NCBI GenBank assembly: GCA_947625695.1
Contig: CANQPO010000002.1
Location: 1 to 54,634, forward strand
Direction of reading: 5' to 3'
Origin: an uncultured Clostridia bacterium
GTDB lineage: Bacteria > Bacillota > Clostridia > Christensenellales > Borkfalkiaceae
Length of the DNA: 54,634 nucleotides
The first letter of the stretch is position 1, and each line of letters opens with the position of its first letter. The translations under genes and the position numbers were made by a program. Of this stretch, positions 16,811 to 24,646 are shown one piece after another. The notes beneath the pieces were generated by a model. The model was not told the DNA's origin, searched no databases, and saw nothing but the letters and a program-made list of their open reading frames with translations.

Positions 16811-17704
16811 TTACTCCTTGACGGCGCCCGCCGCCGCGCTCCCCGTGATCTGTTTCTGGAAGATGGTGAAGATGAAGATCTGCGGAATGATGGAGATCGT
16901 GAGGAGCATGAGCAGTTTGTCGGGCCCAAAACCCTGCACCGTCCCCATCGTCGCCTGCAAATTATAGATTTTTACCATGACGGTCATCATGCTGTCGTCG
17001 TTCAACACGAGGTAGGGAAGCAGAAAGTCCGACCAAGCCGCCGTCATTGTGAAGATGGCGACCACGCCGATGATGGGGCGGGACATCGGGACGATGATGC
17101 GGAAGAAGGTGCGAAGTTTCCCGCACTTGTCCATCTCCGCCGCCTCGAAGAGCGCCTTGGGAAGGGACTCGAAATAGTTTTTGAACATGATGACATAGTA
17201 GGCGTTCGCGCCGAACATGAACCACAGCGGCACATAGGAGTTGATCATTCCGAAATTGATGATCTCCCGATAGAGGGGCACGATGGATAAGAGCGCGGGG
17301 ATCATGTAGCTCGCCATGACGAGCGCGAACATCACCTTATAGCCCTTGGGTTTGACGATGGCAAACACGTAGGCAAGCAGCCCGTTGAACACGACGGAGC
17401 AGATCACCGCGCCGACGACCACAATGATCGTGTTGAGGAAATACTTCCAAAAGTTGAGCATCTCCCAAACTTCCGCGAGCTTATGAAAGTCAAAGACCTT
17501 CGGGAAGAGGTGATAGGGCATCGCCGTCAGTTCCGAGGCCTCCTTGAAGGAGGAGAGAAACAGCCACAGAATGGGAATGAGGGCCGTGAGGACGGCGACG
17601 AACAACACAAGAAGAATGAGGGAATAGACGACGCGGAACCCCGCCTTTTTGTAGTCGGCGGCGGTCAATATGCCGCTCGTTTTACTGCGCAGTCTTTTTT
17701 GCAT
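16811..17704 (-). CDS. Sugar ABC transporter permease, MalG type
   Basis: 297 residues with six predicted membrane helices. The EAA loop reads EAAEMDKCGKLRTFFRIIVP, the site that docks to the ATPase. It overlaps the upstream permease by 23 bp. With the MalF-type permease and binding protein it forms a CUT1-type importer for oligosaccharides. The matching ATPase is not in this operon; the nearest candidate is the unusual MsmK-like protein at 32015-34321. Confidence 0.92.
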   Translation of the reverse strand: MQKRLRSKTSGILTAADYKKAGFRVVYSLILLVLFVAVLTALIPILWLFLSSFKEASELTAMPYHLFPKVFDFHKLAEVWEMLNFWKYFLNTIIVVVGAVICSVVFNGLLAYVFAIVKPKGYKVMFALVMASYMIPALLSIVPLYREIINFGMINSYVPLWFMFGANAYYVIMFKNYFESLPKALFEAAEMDKCGKLRTFFRIIVPMSRPIIGVVAIFTMTAAWSDFLLPYLVLNDDSMMTVMVKIYNLQATMGTVQGFGPDKLLMLLTISIIPQIFIFTIFQKQITGSAAAGAVKE

Positions 17705-18650
17705 ATTTCCTCCATTTCCGCGAAACGGTATTCTTTTTCGGCGTCGAAAGGCGCAGATAGACGATGGTGAGCGCGATGATGATGACGGCGAGAATGACGC
17801 CCGTCGCCGCGCTTGCGCCCGCGTCGAAGGATTGGAAGGCGTATTGGTAGCTGAGAAGAAGCAGGGAGACGCTCGCCCCGTCGGGCCCGCCCGAGGTCAT
17901 GACGAGCGGCTCGTAAAAGACCTGAAAGACGGAGATGATCTGCAGAATAAAGAGCATGCGGATCGTCTGCCGGATGTGGGGAAGGGTGACGTGCCAGATG
18001 CGGGCAAGCGCGCCCGCCCCGTCCATTCTCGCCGCCTCGTACTGCGAATTGTCGATGTTCTGCAGCGCGGAGAGGTACACGAGCACCGTCCCGCCCGCGC
18101 CCCGCCACGTCATCGTAACGACGATGAGCGGAATGGTGAGATCGGGGTCGGAGAGGAAGGTGGACACGGGCAGCCCGAGCGCCGTTAAAAGCTGATTGAG
18201 AACCGCCCCCGGGTTGGGGTCGAAGAGATAGGACCACATGATGACGACCGCCATGCCCGATACGATGGACGGAAAGTAGATGCCGAGGCGGAAAAAGGAC
18301 TTGAAGTGTACCGCCTCACTGAGGAGCAGTCCGAGCGCGATCGGCAGCAAAAAGCCGATGATGATGGACCAGAAGATATATTTGAAGGTATTGAGGAGCG
18401 CCTTTGTGAACATGGGGTCCTGAAAGACGCGCACATAGTTTTCGAAATTGTTGAACCCCACCGCCTCGAAGCCCTTCGTCTCACTGAAGGAGAGGAGAAC
18501 GTTCTCTGCGAGCGGCGCCCAAACAAAGAACAGAAAGAGAAGCAGCCCGGGGAGCATTAAAAGCCAGCCGCTCCAATTTCGTTTGAAGAGCCGCTTCGCC
18601 TTATAGGAGAGGGAGGAGCGGTCCTCGGGCAGCGCGTTTGCCTTTTTCAT
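17682..18650 (-). CDS. Sugar ABC transporter permease, MalF type
   Basis: 322 residues. A basic N-terminal tail (about 30 residues) precedes six membrane helices. The EAA motif is EAARMDGAGALARIWHVTLP. It follows the binding-protein gene after 11 bp and overlaps the MalG-type gene. It is the partner of that permease in one importer. Confidence 0.92.
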   Translation of the reverse strand: MKKANALPEDRSSLSYKAKRLFKRNWSGWLLMLPGLLLFLFFVWAPLAENVLLSFSETKGFEAVGFNNFENYVRVFQDPMFTKALLNTFKYIFWSIIIGFLLPIALGLLLSEAVHFKSFFRLGIYFPSIVSGMAVVIMWSYLFDPNPGAVLNQLLTALGLPVSTFLSDPDLTIPLIVVTMTWRGAGGTVLVYLSALQNIDNSQYEAARMDGAGALARIWHVTLPHIRQTIRMLFILQIISVFQVFYEPLVMTSGGPDGASVSLLLLSYQYAFQSFDAGASAATGVILAVIIIALTIVYLRLSTPKKNTVSRKWRKYAKKTAQ

Positions 18651-18661
18651 GAAAACACCCC

Positions 18662-20080
18662 TTAATTGACTTTATTGAGAAAATCTTTTTGGAATTGGCT
18701 GTTTGCGGTATCGAGGAGGCTCTTGCAGTTCGCCGTCCCTTTGTTGGAAAGAACGTTCTGGATCGCCGCGTCGAGCAGCTTATACATATCCTGACAGTAG
18801 TAGGGTTCCTCGGCGCGCTTCATGGTCGCAAGCGCGTCGAAGAAATCGTCGTAGTAGTCAAGGTTGACGTTGATATATTGCTCGTCGAGGGCGTTTGCGG
18901 CGGCAAGATAGTCGCTGTTCGTCCACGGGCGGATGGTCGGAATGATGGGCATCCCCTTGCTCTCTGCCGTTTGGTGCCCCTTTTCGATCGCGTCGAGGGA
19001 GATCTCGTCCATCTCGGGCGAGCGCCCCATGTACTTGAGGAAGAGGAGGGCGCCTTTTATCTGCTCCTTTGTGGCATAGCTCGGGAAGACGTAGGGCGTG
19101 CCGCCGTAGAGCGAATAGCGGCTCGTGCCGTCCCCCGTGGGCATGGGCACAAAGGCGATGTCGTCCTTGTTGAAGCCGAAGTTGGTGACGGGGAGCATGA
19201 TGCTGTCGCTCCCGCAAAAGGCCATGGCGACGTTCTGCGAACCGAATTTTGCGTACCAATCGGCGTAGGTGAGGGAGGCGTCGGGATAGATGAGTTCATC
19301 GACCGCCATGTCCCTGATCCACTCGAGCGCCTTGACCGCGCCAGCGTCGTTGAGGTTGGCGGTGTACTTGCCGTCCGCGCCCTTTACCTGCATCGCCTCA
19401 CAGCCGAAGTTCCAAGCCATGTTGGAGAACTGCCAGCCGCCGTTGTTGTTCGCAGAGAGAATGACGAGCCCGTAGGTGTTGTCGTAGGCCTCCACGATGA
19501 GCTCGGCGACCTCGCGCACCTGATCGAAGGTGGTGGGATAGAGGGGTTTCCCCTCTTCGTCGTACAGTTTGTACGTCCCGTCGTCGTTCTTTTCGATGAC
19601 GCCTACGTCGTAGAGCATGTTGAGGTTGAGTAGCAGCCCCATGCCGTAGCCGTCGCGCGGGACGCCGTAACATCTGCCGTCTTTGGACACCGCCTCGCGC
19701 ATGTTCGTATCCATCTTGTCGAGCCAGCCGAGCTCTTGAAGTTCGTCGGTGACGTCGGCGATCCAACCGTTTGAAATGAGCTTTTGCGGCTCGGTGAAAT
19801 AGGTCTGGAATACGGTGGGAAGCTGGCGGGAAGTCGCCTTTGCCGTGATCGTGTCCGCGCTGTATTCGTACCTGTCCGCCACGATGTCGTATTCGGGATG
19901 GTCCGCCTCGAACGCCGCCTCCCACTGCTTGTACATCTCTACGTCCTGCGTGAGGGTGGGGTCGGGCCACATGCCGATGCTGACCCTGATCTTTTCGTCC
20001 CCCTTTCCGCATGCGGCGGCGGACACAAGGAGCACACCCCCGAGCAATGCGGACACAGCCGCGCGAAACAGTTTTTTCAT
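18662..20080 (-). CDS. Extracellular sugar-binding lipoprotein (CUT1 importer)
   Basis: 472 residues. The signal peptide MKKLFRAAVSALLGGVLLVS ends in a lipobox (SAAAC), giving a lipid-anchored cysteine near residue 24. The mature part begins KIRVSIGMWPDP and follows the periplasmic-binding-protein type 1 fold. AAGGAGG precedes the ATG. It is first gene of the six-gene operon down to pgmB. Its promoter has a weak -35 and an adjacent operator-like repeat, so it is probably induced by an activator. Confidence 0.92.
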   Translation of the reverse strand: MKKLFRAAVSALLGGVLLVSAAACGKGDEKIRVSIGMWPDPTLTQDVEMYKQWEAAFEADHPEYDIVADRYEYSADTITAKATSRQLPTVFQTYFTEPQKLISNGWIADVTDELQELGWLDKMDTNMREAVSKDGRCYGVPRDGYGMGLLLNLNMLYDVGVIEKNDDGTYKLYDEEGKPLYPTTFDQVREVAELIVEAYDNTYGLVILSANNNGGWQFSNMAWNFGCEAMQVKGADGKYTANLNDAGAVKALEWIRDMAVDELIYPDASLTYADWYAKFGSQNVAMAFCGSDSIMLPVTNFGFNKDDIAFVPMPTGDGTSRYSLYGGTPYVFPSYATKEQIKGALLFLKYMGRSPEMDEISLDAIEKGHQTAESKGMPIIPTIRPWTNSDYLAAANALDEQYINVNLDYYDDFFDALATMKRAEEPYYCQDMYKLLDAAIQNVLSNKGTANCKSLLDTANSQFQKDFLNKVN

Positions 20081-20118
20081 CTCTTTTTTCCTCCTTGACG
20101 ATACTCTTCCTCGATAAT

Positions 20119-20180
20119 ATTATAAAATAACAGATAAGAAAGATAAATAGGGTAAAACAGCAAAAACGATGAGAAAACTG
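20119..20180 (-). promoter_or_regulatory. Activator-type promoter of the sugar ABC/GH65 operon
   Basis: On the minus strand: CAGTTTTC (20180-20173), 12 bp, CTGTTTTA (20160-20153), then 28 bp to TATAAT (20124-20119). The -35 position (TTTATC) is poor. The two half-sites repeat at 20 bp, two helical turns, and the proximal one nearly abuts the -35, as for AraC-type activators. The same spacing occurs upstream of the ATPase operon at 34347-34408. Confidence 0.6.
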
Positions 20181-20188
20181 CTTACCTC

Positions 20189-20217
20189 TTGCAAAACGGC
20201 GGGCGGCGTGGTATAAT
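20189..20217 (+). promoter_or_regulatory. Promoter giving a leaderless transcript
   Basis: TTGCAA (20189-20194), a 17-bp spacer and perfect TATAAT (20212-20217). The expected start of transcription, 7 nt later, is the A of the ATG at 20224, so no SD can exist for that start. Confidence 0.65.
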
Positions 20218-20223
20218 AAAGGC

Positions 20224-21201
20224 ATGTTCCGAAAGCTGTTCCGCAACATCTATCTGCCCATCGTGCTCCTCGCGTTCACACTCATCGTGTTCGTGGACGT
20301 CTTTTCCGTCGTCATGATCACGAACACGCTGCGCAACGCTTTTTTCAGCGTGGGACGGAAGCGCGTTTCGCGCGCGCTCGACTCCTGCGAGCTCTACATC
20401 AACTCGGTGTCCGCCTCCACTTACAACCTCTCGCAGAACGGCGCCCTGATTGCGCAGCTTCGGGAAGGATCGGATACTTCGCTTACAAGTCTGCTCGATA
20501 ATACCTGCAATTATTCCCTCAAAATGAACGGCGTGTGCGCCTATTCCCTCAACGGGAAGGTGTATACCTCCTCGGGCATTTCCGAGGTCCCTGCGCTTGA
20601 AGAACTGCAAAAAAACGAGGGAATTTCTTCCTTCCTTGAAGGGGACGAGGAGGACTTTACCTCCTTTCGCACGGAGTGCGTCGCGGACATCTACAACAAC
20701 GTCTCCTATCCCGACGAGATGGGCGTGATCACCTGTTGCAGAAAGGTGGAGAGCGAGGGAGAGACGGTCGGCTACATCTTTGCCGACATTCTGCCCTCCA
20801 ATCTCTACGACCTCCTCCTCGAGCGGGAGCAATTCGGGGACGCGGTCGCCTTCATCTCCTTCGGCGGGGAATACTTCGGCTACAGCGGGAACGCCGCGCA
20901 CAGCGACCTTTTGACGGGCGGTCACAGCGGATATTTCAAATACGAGGCGGGCGATGCGCCCTTCTCTCTCACGGTGTTTGAGGACGCCGCCCCCTACCGC
21001 CGCCAACTCGCCGTGCTCATCGGCATTCTGCTTGCCGTCTCCGCCGTGCTGGCTGTTGCCGTCCACTTTGCCGCCATGGGGATCGCCAAGGGCGTGACGA
21101 GGCGGCTCGACCGCCTCACGGCAAAGATGAAGGCGCAAGAGCTGCCCGCTCCCCTCCCCTCCTCCGCGAACGCGAGGGAGGACGAGAAAAGTTGTCCATA
21201 A
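20224..21201 (+). CDS. Truncated membrane sensor (Cache-like plus HAMP, no kinase domain)
   Basis: 325 residues. A membrane helix at about 10-35, an extracellular sensor domain at 40-255, a second helix at 260-285, then a HAMP-like start (GVTRRLDRLTAKM). The protein ends about 20 residues later in a proline-rich tail, exactly where YesM-type kinases continue with the HAMP second helix and the histidine domain. Dispersed repeats begin immediately after the stop. It is divergent from the binding-protein operon and shares its control region. It may be a decayed sensor kinase or a kinase-less sensor; decay seems more likely. The start appears leaderless. Confidence 0.6.
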   Translation: MFRKLFRNIYLPIVLLAFTLIVFVDVFSVVMITNTLRNAFFSVGRKRVSRALDSCELYINSVSASTYNLSQNGALIAQLREGSDTSLTSLLDNTCNYSLKMNGVCAYSLNGKVYTSSGISEVPALEELQKNEGISSFLEGDEEDFTSFRTECVADIYNNVSYPDEMGVITCCRKVESEGETVGYIFADILPSNLYDLLLEREQFGDAVAFISFGGEYFGYSGNAAHSDLLTGGHSGYFKYEAGDAPFSLTVFEDAAPYRRQLAVLIGILLAVSAVLAVAVHFAAMGIAKGVTRRLDRLTAKMKAQELPAPLPSSANAREDEKSCP

Positions 21202-21229
21202 AACCCTGCCCCGCGCGCATTTCTAATTA

Positions 21230-21372
21230 CGTCACCCTGAGCTCCGTCGAAGGGTGACTGCATTATATTAAGGACATGTTTCGACTCCACTGCGTTCCGC
21301 TACTTCGTCGCTGACGCTCCTCGTGCCGCCCTTAGGCAATATAGAGCGTGCGGGCGGGACAACATGACGTGA
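21230..21372. repeat. Dispersed repeat family C, reverse copy
   Basis: Contains GGTGACG-type and TTCGAC motifs followed by CTCGTGCCGCCCTTA and GCGTGCGGGCGGGA, the reverse complement of the block at 38725-38820 and 49579-49666. Confidence 0.6.
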
Positions 21373-21445
21373 TTTGGGAATACCCCCACCCGTCACCTGC
21401 GGTGCCACCCTCCCCCTCGCAAGCGAAGGGTAGGGCTTTTTTCTC

Positions 21446-21557
21446 GCTGTCCCTGAAAGGGAAAGTACCCGCGTAGCGGGGAAAAGGTTTTACAAGCTCT
21501 CGGAAAACCCCTCAGTCGCGCAAGCTCGTGACAGCTCCCCTATGAGGGGGCGCCGAG
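21446..21557 (+). repeat. Dispersed repeat family B, copy 1
   Basis: Begins GCTGTCCCTGAAAGGGAAAG and ends AGGGGGCGCCGAGG, with short internal hairpins (CCCGCG/CGGGG). A reverse-complement copy lies at 39098-39205. The 21202-21670 gap holds no gene, only repeats and a terminator. Confidence 0.65.
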
Positions 21558-21625
21558 GTCTCCCCCCCCCTCCTGAGGAGGGGGGCTAAGGGGATGGTAT
21601 CCTTCGTTCCGATTGTTCGTTCCCA

Positions 21626-21648
21626 CAAAAAAAGCGCCGAGCGGCGCT
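21626..21648 (-). terminator. Terminator of the yesN-yesM-like operon
   Basis: AGCGCCG (21633-21639) and CGGCGCT (21642-21648) form the stem; the minus strand continues into a T-run (21632-21627). Confidence 0.7.
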
Positions 21649-21670
21649 GTTTTTTATACCGTTATGCGTT

Positions 21671-23353
21671 TTACAGTTTTTTCAGACGCGCTTTGACGCA
21701 CGTCCCCTTCCCCTTTTCCGAGGTCACCGTGAGCCCGTACCCCTCGCCGTATTGGAGATGAATGCGCTCGTTGACGTTCTTGAGCCCGTACCCTCCCTCC
21801 ACGCCTGCGGGGCGGGCGAGAATGTCCTCGGGGACGTCGAACCCGCTGCCGTCGTCCTCCACTTCGAACACGACGTCCTCTCCCTCCCGATAGGCGCGGA
21901 TATAGAGATTTCCGCTGCCGCCGTCGAAGGCGTATTTGAGGCTGTTTTCGATAATCGGTTGCAAAATGAGCTTGAGCGTCATTTCGCCGCCGATCTCCTC
22001 CTCCATGTCGATGTGCACCGTCACCCTCCCCGGGTGGCGGATGGCGTCGATCTCGAGGTAGCTCTTTACCATTGCGATCTCGTCGGCGACCTTGACGAAC
22101 TTGTCCCCGCCGTGCAGAAAGAGGCGGAAGAAGCGCGCAAGGTTCATCACGAGCCTGTCGATCTCCGATTGCTTTTTGATGCGCGCCATCCACGAAATGG
22201 CGTCCAGAGTGTTGTAGAGGAAGTGCGGGTTGATCTGCATTTGCAGGCTCTCGAGTTCCAACCTGCGCTGGAGCTGCATGTCCTCCCTGTTCTTCTCCAC
22301 GAGGTCGTAGATCCTGTCCATCATGTCGTCGTAGGTGCGTTCGAGTTGGACGAGCTCGTCGCCCGCGGGAAGGACGGAGGCGTGAGTGCGCGTCGGTTCC
22401 GCCGTGGCGCTGATGCTCTCGCTGAGGAGCTTGATGGGACGCGAAATTTTCCTTGCTCTGAGCACTGCGATGACCACCGAGACAACGAGCGCCGCAAAGG
22501 AGACGCAGAGCACGATAGTGAGCGTCATGTCCATCTCGCCGAAATAATAGCGGTAGTCGAGCACGCTGACGATGCAACTATCGAGACCATAGCGAGAATT
22601 GAGAGTGTCCGCCCGCTTCGTGACGACGATGCTCTTCACCCCGTTGATCGTCTCCGTCTTGTATTCGGGGGAGGAGGCGGGGTCGTAGACGTCGCTGTAG
22701 ACGATGACCTTTCCCACAAGGGTCGGGTCGATGTGCGAGACGATGTAGCCGTCCGAGCGCATGATGAAGGAATACCCCTCTTCGCCCGAGACGGGGTTGC
22801 ACATTTCGCTGATCTTGCTCTCGGACATATAGAAGAGAATGACCCCCTCGAACCCGTTGACCACCCCGCTCGAGCAGATACCGAAAACAAGGCTCGCTCC
22901 GACGTTCCCGACATAGAGGAGCCCGTTCTTGTGCTCCTCGAGCATGCGGTAGTCCTCCTCGGCGGGGGCGGCGCTCCCGTGGAGGGAAAAGCGGTCCTCC
23001 CCGATGAGAAATTCCACGTCGTTGAAATATTCCGCCTCGACGCCCGCGCGCTGGGCGAGGGTTATAAAGCATTCCTCGCGGCGGGTGCGGTCCGCCCCCT
23101 TGTCTGCAATGGTGAGGAGAAGTTCCACGTTGGAACTGCCCATAATGCGTCCGTAGAGGTAGGCGCTCTCGTTGATGACGTCGGTGACGGACAGGTCGAG
23201 TTCCTCCTGCATGGAGAAGGAACTGCGGCGGATGTCGTTGTTCATCGAGATGCGGAAGCCGATGTAAAACACCGCGATCAGAATGGAAAAGACGGCGGTC
23301 AGCAGACAGACAAAGGACAATATGAACTTGGTGGAAATATGTTTGAGCTTCAT
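21671..23353 (-). CDS. YesM-type sensor histidine kinase
   Basis: 560 residues from the ATG at 23353, which overlaps the stop of the response regulator (ATGA). A membrane helix at about 10-32, an extracellular Cache-like domain at 35-275, a second helix at 290-312, and HAMP. The His_kinase motif is LQMQINPHFLYNTL with the phospho-accepting histidine, and the HATPase domain has PIIENSLKYAF, then DDGSGF and GYGLKNV. This class pairs with AraC-type regulators to control carbohydrate genes. The extracellular domain probably senses a sugar directly or through the binding protein. Confidence 0.92.
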   Translation of the reverse strand: MKLKHISTKFILSFVCLLTAVFSILIAVFYIGFRISMNNDIRRSSFSMQEELDLSVTDVINESAYLYGRIMGSSNVELLLTIADKGADRTRREECFITLAQRAGVEAEYFNDVEFLIGEDRFSLHGSAAPAEEDYRMLEEHKNGLLYVGNVGASLVFGICSSGVVNGFEGVILFYMSESKISEMCNPVSGEEGYSFIMRSDGYIVSHIDPTLVGKVIVYSDVYDPASSPEYKTETINGVKSIVVTKRADTLNSRYGLDSCIVSVLDYRYYFGEMDMTLTIVLCVSFAALVVSVVIAVLRARKISRPIKLLSESISATAEPTRTHASVLPAGDELVQLERTYDDMMDRIYDLVEKNREDMQLQRRLELESLQMQINPHFLYNTLDAISWMARIKKQSEIDRLVMNLARFFRLFLHGGDKFVKVADEIAMVKSYLEIDAIRHPGRVTVHIDMEEEIGGEMTLKLILQPIIENSLKYAFDGGSGNLYIRAYREGEDVVFEVEDDGSGFDVPEDILARPAGVEGGYGLKNVNERIHLQYGEGYGLTVTSEKGKGTCVKARLKKL

Positions 23354-24522
23354 TGCGTTTTCTTTTCCAGCCACTCGCTCGCCGTGCACCCGAAGAAATC
23401 TTTGAACACCTGCCCGAAATATTTGACGTCGTTATAGCCGACGGCGTAGGCGATCTCCCCGATGCGCATGTCGCCGCATAAAAGGAGTTCCTGCGCCTTG
23501 AGCATGCGGTATTCGGTGAGGCATTCGTTGAACGTCTTGCCGAGCTCTGCCTTGAACTCGTGCATGAGGTGGCTCTCGGAGGTGAAGAGGGTCTCGGCGA
23601 CCGAGCGCACCGAAAGTTTTTTTGCGTAGTCCCGTTCGATGACGGAGAGGGCGTCGCGGACCACCTTCTTGAGCCGCCCGTTCGTGCTCTCCGTCACCAC
23701 GCAGTTGATCGCCGTGAAGATGGTGTTCTTGCTGAGCTGCTTTGCCGCGCGGTAAGCCTGCGGAATGTTCCCGCGGAAGGGCGCGGCGGCGACGGGGAAG
23801 CGGGTATCGGTGAGTTTGAGGGTTTTTTCGAGGAGCTTGGTGAGCTCCTGCCGCACGCAGTCTATTCCCGCGGACGTGAGCATCACCGCCCTGTCGGGAA
23901 ACACCTCAAAGGCGTTCGTGTAGCCAGAAAAGAGTTTTTCGGCGTTTGCAAAGAAGGTAGAGATGTAGGGGTCGGCCGTGTAGACGTAGATGAGGGTGCC
24001 CGCCGAGGGGAGCGTGACGCCGAGGAGGGCGAGCTGTTCCGCCGCCGCGGCGTTCTCCTCCTCCGTCAGCAGTTTTTCGAACTGCTGCTGCCGCACGATG
24101 GGAAGGTTGCTGATGAATTGCCCGAGCATGCGGCTGTCCCTGCGCTTTTCGTGCAGTTTTGCCATGACTTCGCTCACACGTTTTAAAAGCTCCTCGCTCT
24201 CGATGGGCTTTAAAAGAAAGCCCGCAACGCCGCTGTCGAGCGCGCGCCGCGCGTTTTCGAAGTCCTTATACCCGCTGTACACGATGACGGCGAGGTCCGC
24301 GCCCTCCTCAAAGAGCGCCTTTGCCATCTGCAGCCCGTCCATCACGGGCATGCGGACGTCGGCGATGATGAGGTCGGGGCGAAGGCGTCTTGCCATCTCC
24401 AACCCCTCTTCGCCGTTTTCCGCCACGGCGGCGACTTCGATCCCGATCGACTGCCAGTCGATCGCGACCCGCAGCCCCTCCCGCACGAGATAGTCGTCGT
24501 CCACAATCAACAATTTATCCAT
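23350..24522 (-). CDS. YesN-type response regulator with AraC DNA-binding domain
   Basis: 390 residues. Receiver domain 1-120 with acidic D8-D10, phosphorylated D55 (IIADVRMP) and the lysine of FLLKPIE. A middle linker (about 130-285) is followed by a C-terminal AraC domain with two helix-turn-helix motifs (SVRSVAETLFTSESHL, and IGEIAYAVGYNDVKYFGQVF). It is encoded just ahead of the kinase. It is the best candidate to bind the paired half-sites at 20153-20180 and 34381-34408. It has its own consensus promoter. Confidence 0.92.
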   Translation of the reverse strand: MDKLLIVDDDYLVREGLRVAIDWQSIGIEVAAVAENGEEGLEMARRLRPDLIIADVRMPVMDGLQMAKALFEEGADLAVIVYSGYKDFENARRALDSGVAGFLLKPIESEELLKRVSEVMAKLHEKRRDSRMLGQFISNLPIVRQQQFEKLLTEEENAAAAEQLALLGVTLPSAGTLIYVYTADPYISTFFANAEKLFSGYTNAFEVFPDRAVMLTSAGIDCVRQELTKLLEKTLKLTDTRFPVAAAPFRGNIPQAYRAAKQLSKNTIFTAINCVVTESTNGRLKKVVRDALSVIERDYAKKLSVRSVAETLFTSESHLMHEFKAELGKTFNECLTEYRMLKAQELLLCGDMRIGEIAYAVGYNDVKYFGQVFKDFFGCTASEWLEKKTQ

Positions 24523-24537
24523 GGTATCCTCCCTCTT

Positions 24538-24566
24538 ATTATACTACAAAACTTTAAATTTTTCAA
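24538..24566 (-). promoter_or_regulatory. Promoter of the response regulator-kinase operon
   Basis: Minus strand TTGAAA (24566-24561), a 17-bp spacer and TATAAT (24543-24538). The leader is only about 10 nt and includes the SD GGGAGG. Confidence 0.7.
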
Positions 24567-24577
24567 GAGAATACGGG

Positions 24578-24608
24578 AAAACAGGCTGCCGCAACTGCGG
24601 ACAGCCTG
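24578..24608 (-). terminator. Terminator of the ATPase/beta-helix/surface-protein operon
   Basis: CAGGCTG-CCGCA (24582-24593) pairs with TGCGG-x-CAGCCTG (24596-24608). The minus strand continues TTTT, and the plus strand also has a T-run (24612-24617). Confidence 0.75.
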
Positions 24609-24646
24609 CCCCTTTTTCAGTTATGCTTTGTTTTTATGCAAAGCGA

